A stretch of DNA of 64,000 nt. Source: Actinokineospora xionganensis (lineage in GTDB: Bacteria; Actinomycetota; Actinomycetes; Mycobacteriales; Pseudonocardiaceae). The stretch is from NCBI RefSeq assembly GCF_014323725.1, contig NZ_JABVED010000021.1:26257-90256 (forward strand), written 5' to 3'. The translations under genes and the position numbers were made by a program. Positions 32,496 through 41,223 of the stretch are shown piece after piece. A model generated the notes under the pieces. It was not told the origin of the DNA and did not search any database. It was given only the letters and a program-made list of their open reading frames with translations. Each line of letters begins with the position of its first letter. The first letter of the stretch is position 1.

Positions 32496-35400
32496 GTGAG
32501 TCCACCCGCGTCCGATGTGCCCAGCCCCCACGGTTTCGACAAAGCCACGAGTTCCGCGGTCCAGAACGGTTTATGGTTCCTGGAGAAGGTGGATTCGGAA
32601 TCGGCGGCGTCGACCGTGTGTCTGGCATACCAGGTGACGGGGGAACTGGATCTGGACGCGTTGCGGGCCGCGTGGCAGGCCGTCCTCGCCCGACACCCGA
32701 TGCTGCGCACCACGTTCACCGAGCGCGCGGGCGTGCCGGTGCCGGTGGTGGCCGCCGAGGGCGCGCCGCTGGTGCTCGCCGATTTCGTCGACGAGCCCGA
32801 GGCCGTGGCGGACTGGGCGCGCGAGCAGGCCGCCGCGCCGCTGCGGATGTCCGAGGGACTCGCCCGGCTGGCGGTGGCGAAGTTCGGCGAGTGGGACCAC
32901 GCGGTCGTCCTGTGTCTGCACCGGGCCGCGGCCGACGACGAGTCGGTGTCGATCGTGCTGACCGACCTGTCGGAGGCGTACACCGGCGCCAAGCTGGGCA
33001 CCCCGCCCGACACGCAAGCGCTTTCGCCCAGCTACGCGGAGTTCGCTCGGGACGAGGACGAGCGCGCCGAGGACCCCGCGTTCGCCGAACGCCTGCGCTG
33101 GTGGACCGCGACCGTCACCCCGGCCCCGACCGCCGCCACGCTGCCGGTCGACCGGGCACGTCCGGCCGGGCGGTCCACGGCGGGCGACGTCCTGCGGTTC
33201 GAATGGGGCCCGGAGGTGACCCGGCCGCTGGGCGAGCTGGCCCGCGCGGCGGGCACGACACCGTTCGCCGTGCTGCTGGCCGCTTTCCAGGCCCTGCTCG
33301 GCCGCTACGGCAACGACGAGCGGATCGCCGTGGGCTGCCCGGTGTCGGTGCGCCCGCGCCCGGAGTTCGACGGCGTGGTCGGCGCGTTCGAGCACCCCTT
33401 GGTGTTCACCGCCGACCTGTCGGGGCGACCGACGCTGCGGACCGTGGTCGAGCGGGTGGCGCGGCTGAGCGCCGAGGCGCTGCAGCGCGCCGACGTGCCG
33501 TTCGCCGACGTGGTGGCGGCCACCAAGGCCGAGCGCGCCCCGCGGCGGATCCCCCTGTGCGACACCATGTTCGTCTTCCACGACCAGGCCAGGGCGGATC
33601 TGGTATTCGACGGCGCGACGGTGGCCCCGCGCGTCGTGGAGAACGGCTCGGCCGTCACCGACGTGACCCTGGACCTGCGGCTGGTGAACGCGAACCTGCT
33701 GGGAGCGATGGAGTTCCGGTCGTCCATGTTCGACCGCGCGGGCGCCGAGCGACTGCTCAGCCAGTTCCAGATGCTGCTCACCGCCGGGCTGCGCGACCCC
33801 GACCGGCCCATCGCCGACCTGGCCCTCGACGGCGCGGACCGGATCGCGAACGCCGTGCGCGACGCCGACCAGATCACCGCCGCCGCGCCGGCCGCGCGCA
33901 CCGCGAACGAGCTGTTCCACTCCCAGGCGCAGCTGCGCCCCGAGCAGATCGCGCTGTCGGCCGGAAACCAGGTCACCACCTACCGCGAACTCGAACGGCT
34001 CGCCGCGGTCATCACGGCGGCACTGGTGTCCGACGAGCTCATCGGGGGCAGGCCGGTGGTCGTGCGGATGCCCGCGGGCAGGCTCCAGGTGGCCGCCGTG
34101 ATCGCCGTGCTCGACGCGGGCGCGCACGTGGCGTGCCTCGGCGAGGGGGACACGGGTGAGCGCGGGAAGTCCGTCCTGACCGAACTGCAGCCCGCGTGCC
34201 TGATCGTCGACGGCGACCCGGCGCAGGACGAGCTGGCCCAGTGGTACCTCAACGAACTGGGCGGCACGGTGCTCGACGCGGCGCTGCTCGAACCGGACTC
34301 GGCCCCGCGGCCGCACGTGCCGAGTGTGCGCAACGCGCGGGCCTACGTCACCTACACGTCGGGGTCGACCGGGCAGCCCAAGGGCATCCCGCAGACCCAC
34401 GCCACCCTCGCCCAGTTCGTCACCTGGTTCTCCGGTGAGTTCGCCGTCCGGCCGGGGTCGCGGATGGCGCAGTGGGCCGCGCCCGGCTACGACGCGGCGC
34501 TGATGGAGATCTTCGCCGGGCTGGTCGCCGGGGCGACGCTGTGCCTGGTGCCCGACCGGATCCGGGCCAACCCGGAGAAAATCGTCGACTGGCTCATCGA
34601 GCAGCGGGTCACCCTGTTCCAGACCGTGCCCAGCTTCGCCCGGCAGGTGCTCGGCGTGGTGAACACCCGTGGAGTGGCGGCACAGCTGGCCGCGCTGGAC
34701 CACGTGCTGCTGGCGGGCGAGGCGCTGCCCGCGGACCTGGCGAACGGCCTGCGCGCCGCCCTGCCGTCGACCCGGCTGGTCAACCTGTACGGGCCGACGG
34801 AGTCGATCCTGGCCACCTGGCACGAGGTCGCGGGCGAGCTGAACGGCACGTCGCCGATCGGGCGGTCCATCCCCGGCAGGCAGGTCCTCGTGCTCGACGA
34901 CGAAGGCAGGCCGTGCCCCGACGGGGTCACCGGGAACCTCGTCATCCGCAGCCCGTACCTGACCGAGGGTTACCTGGGCGCCGAGGACCGCTCGGCGTTC
35001 GAGCCGGTGACCGACCTCGCCGCGTACGGCATCGACGGCTCCCACTGCTACCGGACCGGCGACATGGGCGCCCGGCGCCGCGACGGCGTCCTGGAGTTCC
35101 GCGGTCGCAAGGACTTCCAGATCAAGTTCAACGGAATGCGGATCGAGCTCAGCGACATCGAGTCGGCGCTCTCGGCGCACGAGTCGGTGGCAGACTGCGC
35201 GGTCATCGCGGTCACGACGTCGGACGGGCTGGTGAGCAGGCTGGTCGGCTACGTCGTGCCGCGCCGCACCGAGTCCGGCGACGCGGTCGGGTCGGCGAGC
35301 GTCTGGCGCGCGGCGCTGCGCACCCGGTTCGGCAAGGCCATGCCGCCGGTGTCGTTCCAGACGATGATCGGCCTGCCGCGCGGCATCGGCGGCAAGGTGG

Positions 35401-35735
35401 ACCGGCGCAGGCTGCCCGATCCCGCCGCCGCGCCTAGCCGGGCCGCCGCCACCCCCAAGACGCCCGTGGAGACCGCTGTCGCCGAGCTGTGGGCCGGGCT
35501 TCCCGGTGTCCGGCCGCCCGGCGCCGACGAGTCGTTCTTCGCCGCGGGCGGCCGGTCATTGCAAGTCCTCGTGCTGCTCGACCAGGTCCGCGAGCGGTTC
35601 GACGTCGAGGTATCGCTACACGATTTCCTAGCCGCACCAACGGTGACCGGACTATCCACAGTGGTCGAATCGCACACAGTTTCCCTGACAGCCGCAACTG
35701 GAACCAGACGGGGTGAAGAACGTGACTCTGCTTGA
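32496..35735 (+). CDS. NRPS, C-A-T module with a degenerate condensation domain
   Basis: The 1079-residue protein comprises a condensation domain (about 15-430), an adenylation domain (about 465-970) and a carrier domain (Ser1021 in FFAAGGRSLQV). The C-domain motif reads HRAAADD at residues 142-148 instead of HHxxxDG, so the catalytic His is Arg and the domain is probably inactive. The A domain is intact: YTSGSTGQPKG, NLYGPTES, YRTGDMG, GRKDFQIKFNG and the catalytic Lys in GIGGKVDR. My manual reading of the pocket is D-A-M-Q-L-A-L-L-A-K, low certainty. It probably loads beta-tyrosine made by the next gene, which overlaps its end. An ATG at 32460 is the alternative start. Confidence 0.9.
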   Translation: MSPPASDVPSPHGFDKATSSAVQNGLWFLEKVDSESAASTVCLAYQVTGELDLDALRAAWQAVLARHPMLRTTFTERAGVPVPVVAAEGAPLVLADFVDEPEAVADWAREQAAAPLRMSEGLARLAVAKFGEWDHAVVLCLHRAAADDESVSIVLTDLSEAYTGAKLGTPPDTQALSPSYAEFARDEDERAEDPAFAERLRWWTATVTPAPTAATLPVDRARPAGRSTAGDVLRFEWGPEVTRPLGELARAAGTTPFAVLLAAFQALLGRYGNDERIAVGCPVSVRPRPEFDGVVGAFEHPLVFTADLSGRPTLRTVVERVARLSAEALQRADVPFADVVAATKAERAPRRIPLCDTMFVFHDQARADLVFDGATVAPRVVENGSAVTDVTLDLRLVNANLLGAMEFRSSMFDRAGAERLLSQFQMLLTAGLRDPDRPIADLALDGADRIANAVRDADQITAAAPAARTANELFHSQAQLRPEQIALSAGNQVTTYRELERLAAVITAALVSDELIGGRPVVVRMPAGRLQVAAVIAVLDAGAHVACLGEGDTGERGKSVLTELQPACLIVDGDPAQDELAQWYLNELGGTVLDAALLEPDSAPRPHVPSVRNARAYVTYTSGSTGQPKGIPQTHATLAQFVTWFSGEFAVRPGSRMAQWAAPGYDAALMEIFAGLVAGATLCLVPDRIRANPEKIVDWLIEQRVTLFQTVPSFARQVLGVVNTRGVAAQLAALDHVLLAGEALPADLANGLRAALPSTRLVNLYGPTESILATWHEVAGELNGTSPIGRSIPGRQVLVLDDEGRPCPDGVTGNLVIRSPYLTEGYLGAEDRSAFEPVTDLAAYGIDGSHCYRTGDMGARRRDGVLEFRGRKDFQIKFNGMRIELSDIESALSAHESVADCAVIAVTTSDGLVSRLVGYVVPRRTESGDAVGSASVWRAALRTRFGKAMPPVSFQTMIGLPRGIGGKVDRRRLPDPAAAPSRAAATPKTPVETAVAELWAGLPGVRPPGADESFFAAGGRSLQVLVLLDQVRERFDVEVSLHDFLAAPTVTGLSTVVESHTVSLTAATGTRRGEERDSA

Positions 35736-37317
35736 CACCAACCTGTCCGTTGACTTCGACGGCGAGAACGTCGAGATCCTGGACATCCGCCGCATCGCCG
35801 AGGACGGTGCTCCGTGCAAGGTCGCCCCGGCCGCGCTGACCCGGGCCGCGGCCAGCAGGCAGCAGTTCGAGGAGACCGTCCGGGCAGGCGTCCCCGTCTA
35901 CGGTGTCACGACCGGTTACGGCGAGATGATCTACATGCTCGTCGGCACGGCCAAGGAAGTCGAGCTGCAGACCAACCTGGTGCGCAGCCACAGCGCGGGC
36001 GTCGGCCCGATCTTCGCCGAGGACGAGGCGCGGGCGATCGTGGCCGCCCGCCTCAACGCGCTGTCCAAGGGCTACTCCGCTGTCCGCCCCGAACTGCTGG
36101 AGCGGCTGGCGCTGTACTTGAACCTGGGCATCACCCCGGCCATCCCGGAGATCGGCTCGCTGGGCGCCAGCGGCGACCTCGGGCCGCTGGCCCACATCGC
36201 CTCCACGATCATCGGTGAGGGCTACGTCCTGAAGAACGGCCGCCGCACCGAGACCGCCACCGTGCTGCGCGAGCACGGCATCGAGCCGCTGGAGCTGCGG
36301 TTCAAGGAAGGCCTCGCGCTGATCAACGGCACATCGGCCATGACCGGCCTTGGCTGCCTGGTCGTGAGCCGGGCCATGGAGCAGGTCAAGCAGGCCGAGA
36401 TCGTCACCGCGCTGGTCGTGGAGACCCTGCTCGGCTCGACCAGCCCGTTCCAGGCCGAGGGCCACGACATCGCCCGCCCGCACCAGGGGCAGATCGACAC
36501 CGCGTTCAACATGCGCAACCTGCTCGACGGCAGCGCGCTGGCGGTCTCGCACCACGAGCTGCGCACCCAGGCCGCGGCCCAGTCCAGCGGCGACGTGTCC
36601 CGGACCGACGTCTACATCCAGAAGGCCTACACCCTGCGCGCGATCCCGCAGGTCGTCGGCGCGGTCCGCGACACCCTGTACTACGCGACCAAGACGATCG
36701 ACATCGAGCTCAACTCGTCGAACGACAACCCGCTGTTCTTCGAGGGCAAGGAGGTGTTCCACGGCGCGAACTTCCACGGCCAGCCGGTCGCGTTCGCCAT
36801 GGACTACGCCACCATCGCCCTCACCCAGCTGGGCGTGTTCTCCGAGCGGCGCACCAACCGGCTGCTCAACCGCTACCTGTCGGGGCTGCCGGAGTTCCTG
36901 GTCTCCACCGGCGAGCCGGGCCTCAACAGCGGCTTCGCGGGCGCGCAGTACCCGGCCACCGCGCTGGTCGCCGAGAACCGGACCATCGGCCCGGCCAGCA
37001 TCCAGAGTGTCCCGTCCAACGGTGACAACCAGGACGTCGTGTCGATGGGCCTGATCGCGGCCCGCAACGCGCGCCGGGTGCTGTCGAACAACAACTACAT
37101 CCTGGCCGTCGAGTTCCTCGCCGCCGCCCAGGCCGTGGACGTCTCGGGCCGCTACGACGGCCTCAGCCCCGCGGGCAAGGCGGCGTACAACCAGATCCGG
37201 TCGCTGGTGCCGACCCTGGAGCACGACCGCTACATGTCCGACGACATCGAGGCGGTCGCCGGAGCCCTGTCCCGCGGCGAGTTCCTCGAAGCCGCCCGCG
37301 ATGTCGAACTGCGCTAG
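35713..37317 (+). CDS. MIO-dependent tyrosine 2,3-aminomutase (SgcC4-like)
   Basis: The 534-residue protein belongs to the ammonia-lyase/aminomutase family. The MIO cofactor forms from Ala152-Ser153-Gly154 (GSLGASGDLGPL). Tyr63 in PVYGVTTGYGEM and His93 in LVRSHSAGVG stand at the same positions as in SgcC4, and long stretches such as PLELRFKEGLALINGTS match that aminomutase. SgcC4 converts L-tyrosine to beta-tyrosine through 4-hydroxycinnamate. The active-site His supports tyrosine rather than phenylalanine. The GTG start lies 23 bp inside the NRPS gene, and the carrier protein gene follows 10 bp later, so the three genes form one operon. Confidence 0.92.
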   Translation: MKNVTLLDTNLSVDFDGENVEILDIRRIAEDGAPCKVAPAALTRAAASRQQFEETVRAGVPVYGVTTGYGEMIYMLVGTAKEVELQTNLVRSHSAGVGPIFAEDEARAIVAARLNALSKGYSAVRPELLERLALYLNLGITPAIPEIGSLGASGDLGPLAHIASTIIGEGYVLKNGRRTETATVLREHGIEPLELRFKEGLALINGTSAMTGLGCLVVSRAMEQVKQAEIVTALVVETLLGSTSPFQAEGHDIARPHQGQIDTAFNMRNLLDGSALAVSHHELRTQAAAQSSGDVSRTDVYIQKAYTLRAIPQVVGAVRDTLYYATKTIDIELNSSNDNPLFFEGKEVFHGANFHGQPVAFAMDYATIALTQLGVFSERRTNRLLNRYLSGLPEFLVSTGEPGLNSGFAGAQYPATALVAENRTIGPASIQSVPSNGDNQDVVSMGLIAARNARRVLSNNNYILAVEFLAAAQAVDVSGRYDGLSPAGKAAYNQIRSLVPTLEHDRYMSDDIEAVAGALSRGEFLEAARDVELR

Positions 37318-37327
37318 GAGGTACTCG

Positions 37328-37573
37328 ATGAGCACTATCTGTCAACAGGTCGAAGCGATCTGGAACGACGTGCTGAATGTCCGAAGTGGACAGGAAGAGG
37401 CGACGTTCTTCGAACTGGGCGGCGAGTCGATCTCGGCGGTCCGCCTGGTCTCGCGGATCGAGGACGAGCTGGAAATCCTGATCGACGTCGGTGACATCTT
37501 CGAGGACGACCCGACCCTGTCCGCGCTCATCAGCACGGTCACGGCCAAGGCCGCGGAGACGTCGGCGGCCTGA
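37328..37573 (+). CDS. free-standing peptidyl/acyl carrier protein
   Basis: The 81-residue protein is a single carrier domain; Ser34 in FFELGGESISAVRL is the phosphopantetheine site. AGGAGGT overlaps the stop region of the aminomutase gene and leads the ATG. In the C-1027 pathway the beta-tyrosine unit is modified while bound to a separate carrier protein (SgcC2), so this protein may hold the beta-tyrosyl group for the HpaB-type hydroxylase and the free-standing C domain. The NRPS already has its own carrier domain, so the division of labour is open. Confidence 0.92.
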   Translation: MSTICQQVEAIWNDVLNVRSGQEEATFFELGGESISAVRLVSRIEDELEILIDVGDIFEDDPTLSALISTVTAKAAETSAA

Positions 37574-37577
37574 GTTT

Positions 37578-37616
37578 GAGGGTGGCCCGCGGGCTGTTCG
37601 CCTGCGGGCCACCCTC
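37578..37616. terminator. terminator at the end of the NRPS-aminomutase-carrier operon
   Basis: GAGGGTGGCCCGC and GCGGGCCACCCTC form a 13-bp stem right after the carrier gene; the far arm overlaps the stop of the convergent VOC gene, so it can act in both directions. Confidence 0.85.
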
Positions 37617-38073
37617 ATGCGGGTTGGAACAGTTCGATCAGGTTGCCCGCGGGGTCGGTGAGCAGGATCTGGCGCCCACCCGGCCCGGAGACCACGTCGC
37701 TCAGGAAGGACAGCCCAGCCTCGCGGAGGCGCGCGATCTCGGCGTCCAGGTCGTCGACGATGAGGTGGATGCGGTTGCGGCCCGGGCTGGCGGCGATGTC
37801 CGCGGGAGTGGCGCGGGCCCCGGAACTGGCGGCGCCGGAGAGCAGCAGCCGCAGCGGACCGCGGGTCACGTCGGCGAAGGCGGGCGCGGCACTGGTGTTC
37901 ACAGTGAAGCCGAGGTGGGTGGTGTAGAAGTCGATGGCCGCCTGCACGTCGTCGACGAGGTAGCGAACACTCGCGAACGGTCGGACTCGGTCGTACCGCC
38001 AAGCGTAGATTCCCGCACCACCTCGCGCGACCCACGGCCCCGGCGGCGCTGACCAGCGATTTAGAGTCCACAC
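37615..38073 (-). CDS. VOC-fold (glyoxalase/bleomycin-resistance-like) protein
   Basis: The product, up to 152 residues, contains the paired beta-alpha-beta-beta-beta units of the VOC superfamily: ASVRYLVDDVQAAIDFYTTHLGF and IHLIVDDLDAEIARLREAGLSF, ending LLTDPAGNLIELFQP with the metal-ligand Glu. Members are metal-dependent lyases or dioxygenases, or bind and sequester antibiotics. The start is uncertain: the frame is open to TTG/GTG codons at 38079/38073 without ribosome-binding sites, and the conserved part begins about 35 residues in. Being next to the biosynthetic operon makes sequestration worth considering, but this fold is very common. Confidence 0.75.
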   Translation of the reverse strand: MWTLNRWSAPPGPWVARGGAGIYAWRYDRVRPFASVRYLVDDVQAAIDFYTTHLGFTVNTSAAPAFADVTRGPLRLLLSGAASSGARATPADIAASPGRNRIHLIVDDLDAEIARLREAGLSFLSDVVSGPGGRQILLTDPAGNLIELFQPA

Positions 38074-38141
38074 GGCCAACTGGAAGCCGGAGATCGATGC
38101 GCATTAGGCAGTCGGTTCGGCCGGTGGTCCGACTGCCCGTT

Positions 38142-38159
38142 GATAGCGAATCCGCTATC
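38142..38159. promoter_or_regulatory. palindromic operator of the HTH-MNT/HEPN operon
   Basis: GATAGCG-AATC-CGCTATC has perfect 7-bp arms and lies 10 bp before the start of the antitoxin gene. Its position fits autorepression by the HTH domain of that protein. Confidence 0.7.
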
Positions 38160-38168
38160 ATCGACCTC

Positions 38169-38711
38169 ATGGTCGCGAGCGGACAAGAAAGTCGACCCGC
38201 GCCCCGGGCCACGGCCGCGGAACTCGTGGCCACGGCGCGCGGCAGGCGCGGGATGTCTCAGCGGGAGCTCGCGCAGGCCGCGGGCGTTCCGCAGTCGACC
38301 GTGTCGAAGATCGAATCCGGTCAGCGGCAACCGTCGGTCGCGATGCTGGAACGGCTCCTGGAGGCAACGGGCTTCAGCCTCCAGACCCGGCTCACGAACA
38401 CAATTCGGCCCTCGCTCTTGCTGAACAGGTACAGCGACGAGGTCACGAAGGTCTTCACCCGCTTCCCGCTCGCCCAAGTCTGGGTTTTCGGATCGGTCGC
38501 CCGCGGTGATGACCGCCCCGACTCCGATCTCGACTTGTTGGTCGAACTCAAACCGGGAGCCTCCTTCGTCGACATCATCGGCCTCGACGAGGAACTGGCG
38601 GCGGTGTTGGGTTGCGCCGTCGACATCGTGACCACTGCGGAGCTGGAATCCAACGACCTGTTCCGCCGAGGCGTGAACCGTCATCGACGCCAACTCATCG
38701 GCGCCGCGTGA
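38169..38711 (+). CDS. MNT nucleotidyltransferase antitoxin with N-terminal HTH
   Basis: The 180-residue protein combines an XRE-type helix-turn-helix (about 19-75; MSQRELAQAAGVPQSTVSKIESGQRQPS) with a minimal nucleotidyltransferase domain whose active site is Gly108-Ser109 and Asp120-x-Asp122, the GSx10DxD motif. In HEPN/MNT pairs the MntA protein neutralises the HepT ribonuclease by adding AMP groups near its active site. The HTH fusion adds a DNA-binding function that separate MntA proteins lack. The toxin gene begins one base after the stop codon. Confidence 0.9.
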   Translation: MVASGQESRPAPRATAAELVATARGRRGMSQRELAQAAGVPQSTVSKIESGQRQPSVAMLERLLEATGFSLQTRLTNTIRPSLLLNRYSDEVTKVFTRFPLAQVWVFGSVARGDDRPDSDLDLLVELKPGASFVDIIGLDEELAAVLGCAVDIVTTAELESNDLFRRGVNRHRRQLIGAA

Positions 38712-38712
38712 G

Positions 38713-39081
38713 ATGAACGAGCGCACAGCGGAACAGCTGTTGTACCTCGACGCGACGTTGGCCGAGATGACCCAACTGGCCTCCCGCGGCCGTCCCGCCT
38801 ACGACGCCGACATCGCCGTCGCACGGGCCTGCCAATACAACGTCGTCCGCTTGGCCGCCGACCTCGAGCGTCTCGGCGACGCATGGCTCACGTCGCACCC
38901 GGCAGTGCCGTGGCGGCTGATCAAAGGCATGCGCAACCGCATCGCCCACAACTACTGGACGGTCGACGACGACATCGTCTGGGCCGTCGTCAGCGAGCAC
39001 GCGACACAACTCCACCAAGTGCTCGCCTCGGAGATAACCACCGCACGGTCCGCACTCCAGGTCGGAGGCGACCCAGCCTGA
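38713..39081 (+). CDS. HEPN ribonuclease toxin (HepT-like, DUF86)
   Basis: The 122-residue helical protein carries the HEPN catalytic motif Rx4HxY as Arg74-His79-Tyr81 in RNRIAHNYW. HepT proteins are RNases whose Tyr is AMPylated by the cognate MNT antitoxin. Gene order antitoxin-toxin with a 1-bp gap implies coupled translation. Together they form a toxin-antitoxin module that may stabilise the locus or respond to phage. Confidence 0.9.
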   Translation: MNERTAEQLLYLDATLAEMTQLASRGRPAYDADIAVARACQYNVVRLAADLERLGDAWLTSHPAVPWRLIKGMRNRIAHNYWTVDDDIVWAVVSEHATQLHQVLASEITTARSALQVGGDPA

Positions 39082-39166
39082 ATGGTCCGGGTCCGTGCGG
39101 GAGCAAGGCCCGGTTATGGCACCCACGGTAAGCCTGTATCCAGGTACTGGATGCGACCATCAACCC

Positions 39167-39733
39167 ATGCCACCACTCCTCGACCCCGTAGTCGCGCCCG
39201 GCAGCATGGGCAGGCTGACCCAGCCGGTCCTGCGAGCCGACGACCTCACCCTCCGCCCGTGGCAGCCCGCCGACGCGCCTGCCGTCGCCGCCGCCTACGC
39301 CGAGCCCGGTATCCAGCGGTGGCACACCCGGTCCATGACTGGCGACGAGGCCCTCACCTGGATCCACCACTGGCCAGACCGTTGGAAGCAGGAGACCGGC
39401 GCGGGCTGGGCGGTGACCGAAGGCGCCGGGCTGATCGGGCAGATGAGCCTGCGCAAGCTGAACTTCACCGACGGCCTGGTGGAGGTCTCCTACTGGGTGC
39501 TGCCGCAGGCCCGCGGCCGACAGGTGGCCGCCAGGGCACTGACCGCGCTGACCAACTGGGTCTTCGACGACGCCGGCTTCCACCGGGTCGAGGTGCGCCA
39601 CTCCGCCGCCAACCCGCCGTCATGCAGGGTCGCGGAGAAAGCGGGTTTCCCGTTGGAGGGCGTGCTGCGCAGGCAGGCACTGCACACCGACGGCTGGCAC
39701 GACATGCACCTGCACGCCCGCGTCAAAGAGTGA
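39167..39733 (+). CDS. GNAT N-acetyltransferase
   Basis: The 188-residue protein has the RimJ/RimL-like GNAT layout: LTLRPWQPADAPAVAAAYAEPGIQRW at the start, GLIGQMSLRKLNFTDGLVEVSYWVLPQARGRQVAARAL with the acetyl-CoA pyrophosphate loop (QARGRQVA), and a final RVAEKAGFPLEGVLRRQAL. It transfers an acetyl group to an amine of unknown identity. The ATG at 39167 lacks a ribosome-binding site; the frame is open to 39095. The small inverted repeat ATCCAG-GTA-CTGGAT lies just upstream. Confidence 0.88.
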   Translation: MPPLLDPVVAPGSMGRLTQPVLRADDLTLRPWQPADAPAVAAAYAEPGIQRWHTRSMTGDEALTWIHHWPDRWKQETGAGWAVTEGAGLIGQMSLRKLNFTDGLVEVSYWVLPQARGRQVAARALTALTNWVFDDAGFHRVEVRHSAANPPSCRVAEKAGFPLEGVLRRQALHTDGWHDMHLHARVKE

Positions 39734-39817
39734 ACTCAATGAACGCAACCTCCACGGCAGCCCAGGGGCGTGTCTAGCGTCACACCGAGCGCGACGCCGC
39801 GCACCGAGGAGGACTTC

Positions 39818-41167
39818 ATGTACGCAACCTCGCTGGTCACCGCCCTCCTCATGGGGTTGACGCCTATCCCGGCAGGGCTGCCGACGGTCGCCTGCCCGGC
39901 CGAGTTACCGGCGAACACCACTTGCCACGGCGGCCAAGACGACAACGGCGCGTTCTACTCCATGGCCATCCCCCAGAACTGGAACGGGACGCTGGTCCTG
40001 CACGCCCACGGTGGGCCGGACCTGGGCGCACCCACGCAGGGCCGCAGCGTCGGCGACCTCACCCGCTGGTCGGTGATGGTGAGCGAGGGCTACGCCTGGG
40101 CGGGCTCGTCCTACCGCCGCGGGGGCTACGGGACCCGGATGGCGGTGCGGGACACCGAAAACGTGCGGCAGCTGTTCACCCGCGCGTTCGGTGAGCCGGA
40201 CGTGACGATCCTGCACGGGCAGTCCTGGGGCGGCAACATCGCCGCCAAGGCGGCCGAGCTGCACGACTACGACGGTGTCCTGCTCACCAACGGCGTGCTG
40301 GCGGGCGGCTCCCGCGGCTACGACTACCGGGTCGACCTCCGAGTCGTCTACCAGCACTACTGCGCCAACCATCCCCGGCCGAGCGAGCCGCAGTATCCAC
40401 TGTGGACCGGTCTGCGCAAGGACTCGACGATGACCGGCAGCGGCCTGCGGGCCCGTCTGCAGGAGTGCACCGGCATCGAGTCGCCGCCCGAGCAGCGCTC
40501 ACCGCTGCAGCAGCGCAACTTGTCGGACATCCTGGCCGTGACCAAGTTGCCGCAGCGGACGCTGTCGTCCCACCTCAGCTTCGCGACGTTCACCTTCCGC
40601 GACATCGTGCACAACCGCCTGGGCGGCCGAAACCCCTTCACCAACCTGGGCGTCCAGTACTCCGGCTCGCACGACGACGCGGCCCTCAACCGAGGAGTCG
40701 AGCGCTTCCACGCCGACCCGTCCGCTCTCCGGGATCTGTCCTACGACAGTGACCTGACCGGCCGGGTCACCGAACCGGTGCTGACCATGCACGCGGCCAA
40801 CGACCCGACAGCGTTCGTGGAACACGAATCGGCGTACCGGGCGAGCGTCGCCGGAAACAACCTGGTGCAGACCGTCACCACGGAAAGCGAACACAGCGCC
40901 CTGAGCGATTCCGGGTACGCGAGCGCGATCTCCGCACTGTCCACTTGGGTGCGCACCGGGCAGAAGCCGACTCCTGCGAGCATCGCCGAGTCCTGCCCGG
41001 CCTTCGACCGCACCTACGGCACCGGCTGCTTCTTCGACCCGACATTCACGCCAGGCAGCTACGACTCCCGGGTCAACCCGCGCCCGGGCGGCACGCGCTG
41101 GCCCGCCCTGACCTGGTCCCAGGCCGAGGCGTGGAGCCGCGTCCCAGGTGTCGGCATCCGGCCATGA
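39818..41167 (+). CDS. secreted alpha/beta hydrolase, unknown substrate
   Basis: The 449-residue protein has a short hydrophobic N-terminus (LVTALLMGLTPIPAGLPTVA) that can act as a signal peptide, then an alpha/beta-hydrolase core with the nucleophile elbow HGQSWGGN and an oxyanion-region HAHGGPDLG. Cysteines near both ends (ACPAELPANTTCHGG; ESCPAFDRTYGTGCFFD) suggest disulfides, in keeping with export. GAGGAGG lies seven bases before the ATG. The length exceeds simple esterases, with an insertion of about 150 residues. It ends at a strong terminator; no link to the pathway is evident. Confidence 0.8.
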   Translation: MYATSLVTALLMGLTPIPAGLPTVACPAELPANTTCHGGQDDNGAFYSMAIPQNWNGTLVLHAHGGPDLGAPTQGRSVGDLTRWSVMVSEGYAWAGSSYRRGGYGTRMAVRDTENVRQLFTRAFGEPDVTILHGQSWGGNIAAKAAELHDYDGVLLTNGVLAGGSRGYDYRVDLRVVYQHYCANHPRPSEPQYPLWTGLRKDSTMTGSGLRARLQECTGIESPPEQRSPLQQRNLSDILAVTKLPQRTLSSHLSFATFTFRDIVHNRLGGRNPFTNLGVQYSGSHDDAALNRGVERFHADPSALRDLSYDSDLTGRVTEPVLTMHAANDPTAFVEHESAYRASVAGNNLVQTVTTESEHSALSDSGYASAISALSTWVRTGQKPTPASIAESCPAFDRTYGTGCFFDPTFTPGSYDSRVNPRPGGTRWPALTWSQAEAWSRVPGVGIRP

Positions 41168-41173
41168 CAGCCG

Positions 41174-41211
41174 GCTGAGCCCCAACCCGGGCGAACGGGT
41201 TGGGGCTCAGC
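41174..41211. terminator. bidirectional terminator
   Basis: A perfect 16-bp stem GCTGAGCCCCAACCCG / CGGGTTGGGGCTCAGC with a 6-base loop separates the converging hydrolase and SgcJ-like genes. Confidence 0.9.
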
Positions 41212-41223
41212 CGAAAGCTCAGA

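Noticed and set aside
39070..39166. Possible tRNA or small RNA between the HEPN and GNAT genes
   Set aside because: A short inverted repeat is present but no cloverleaf or T-loop sequence can be formed.
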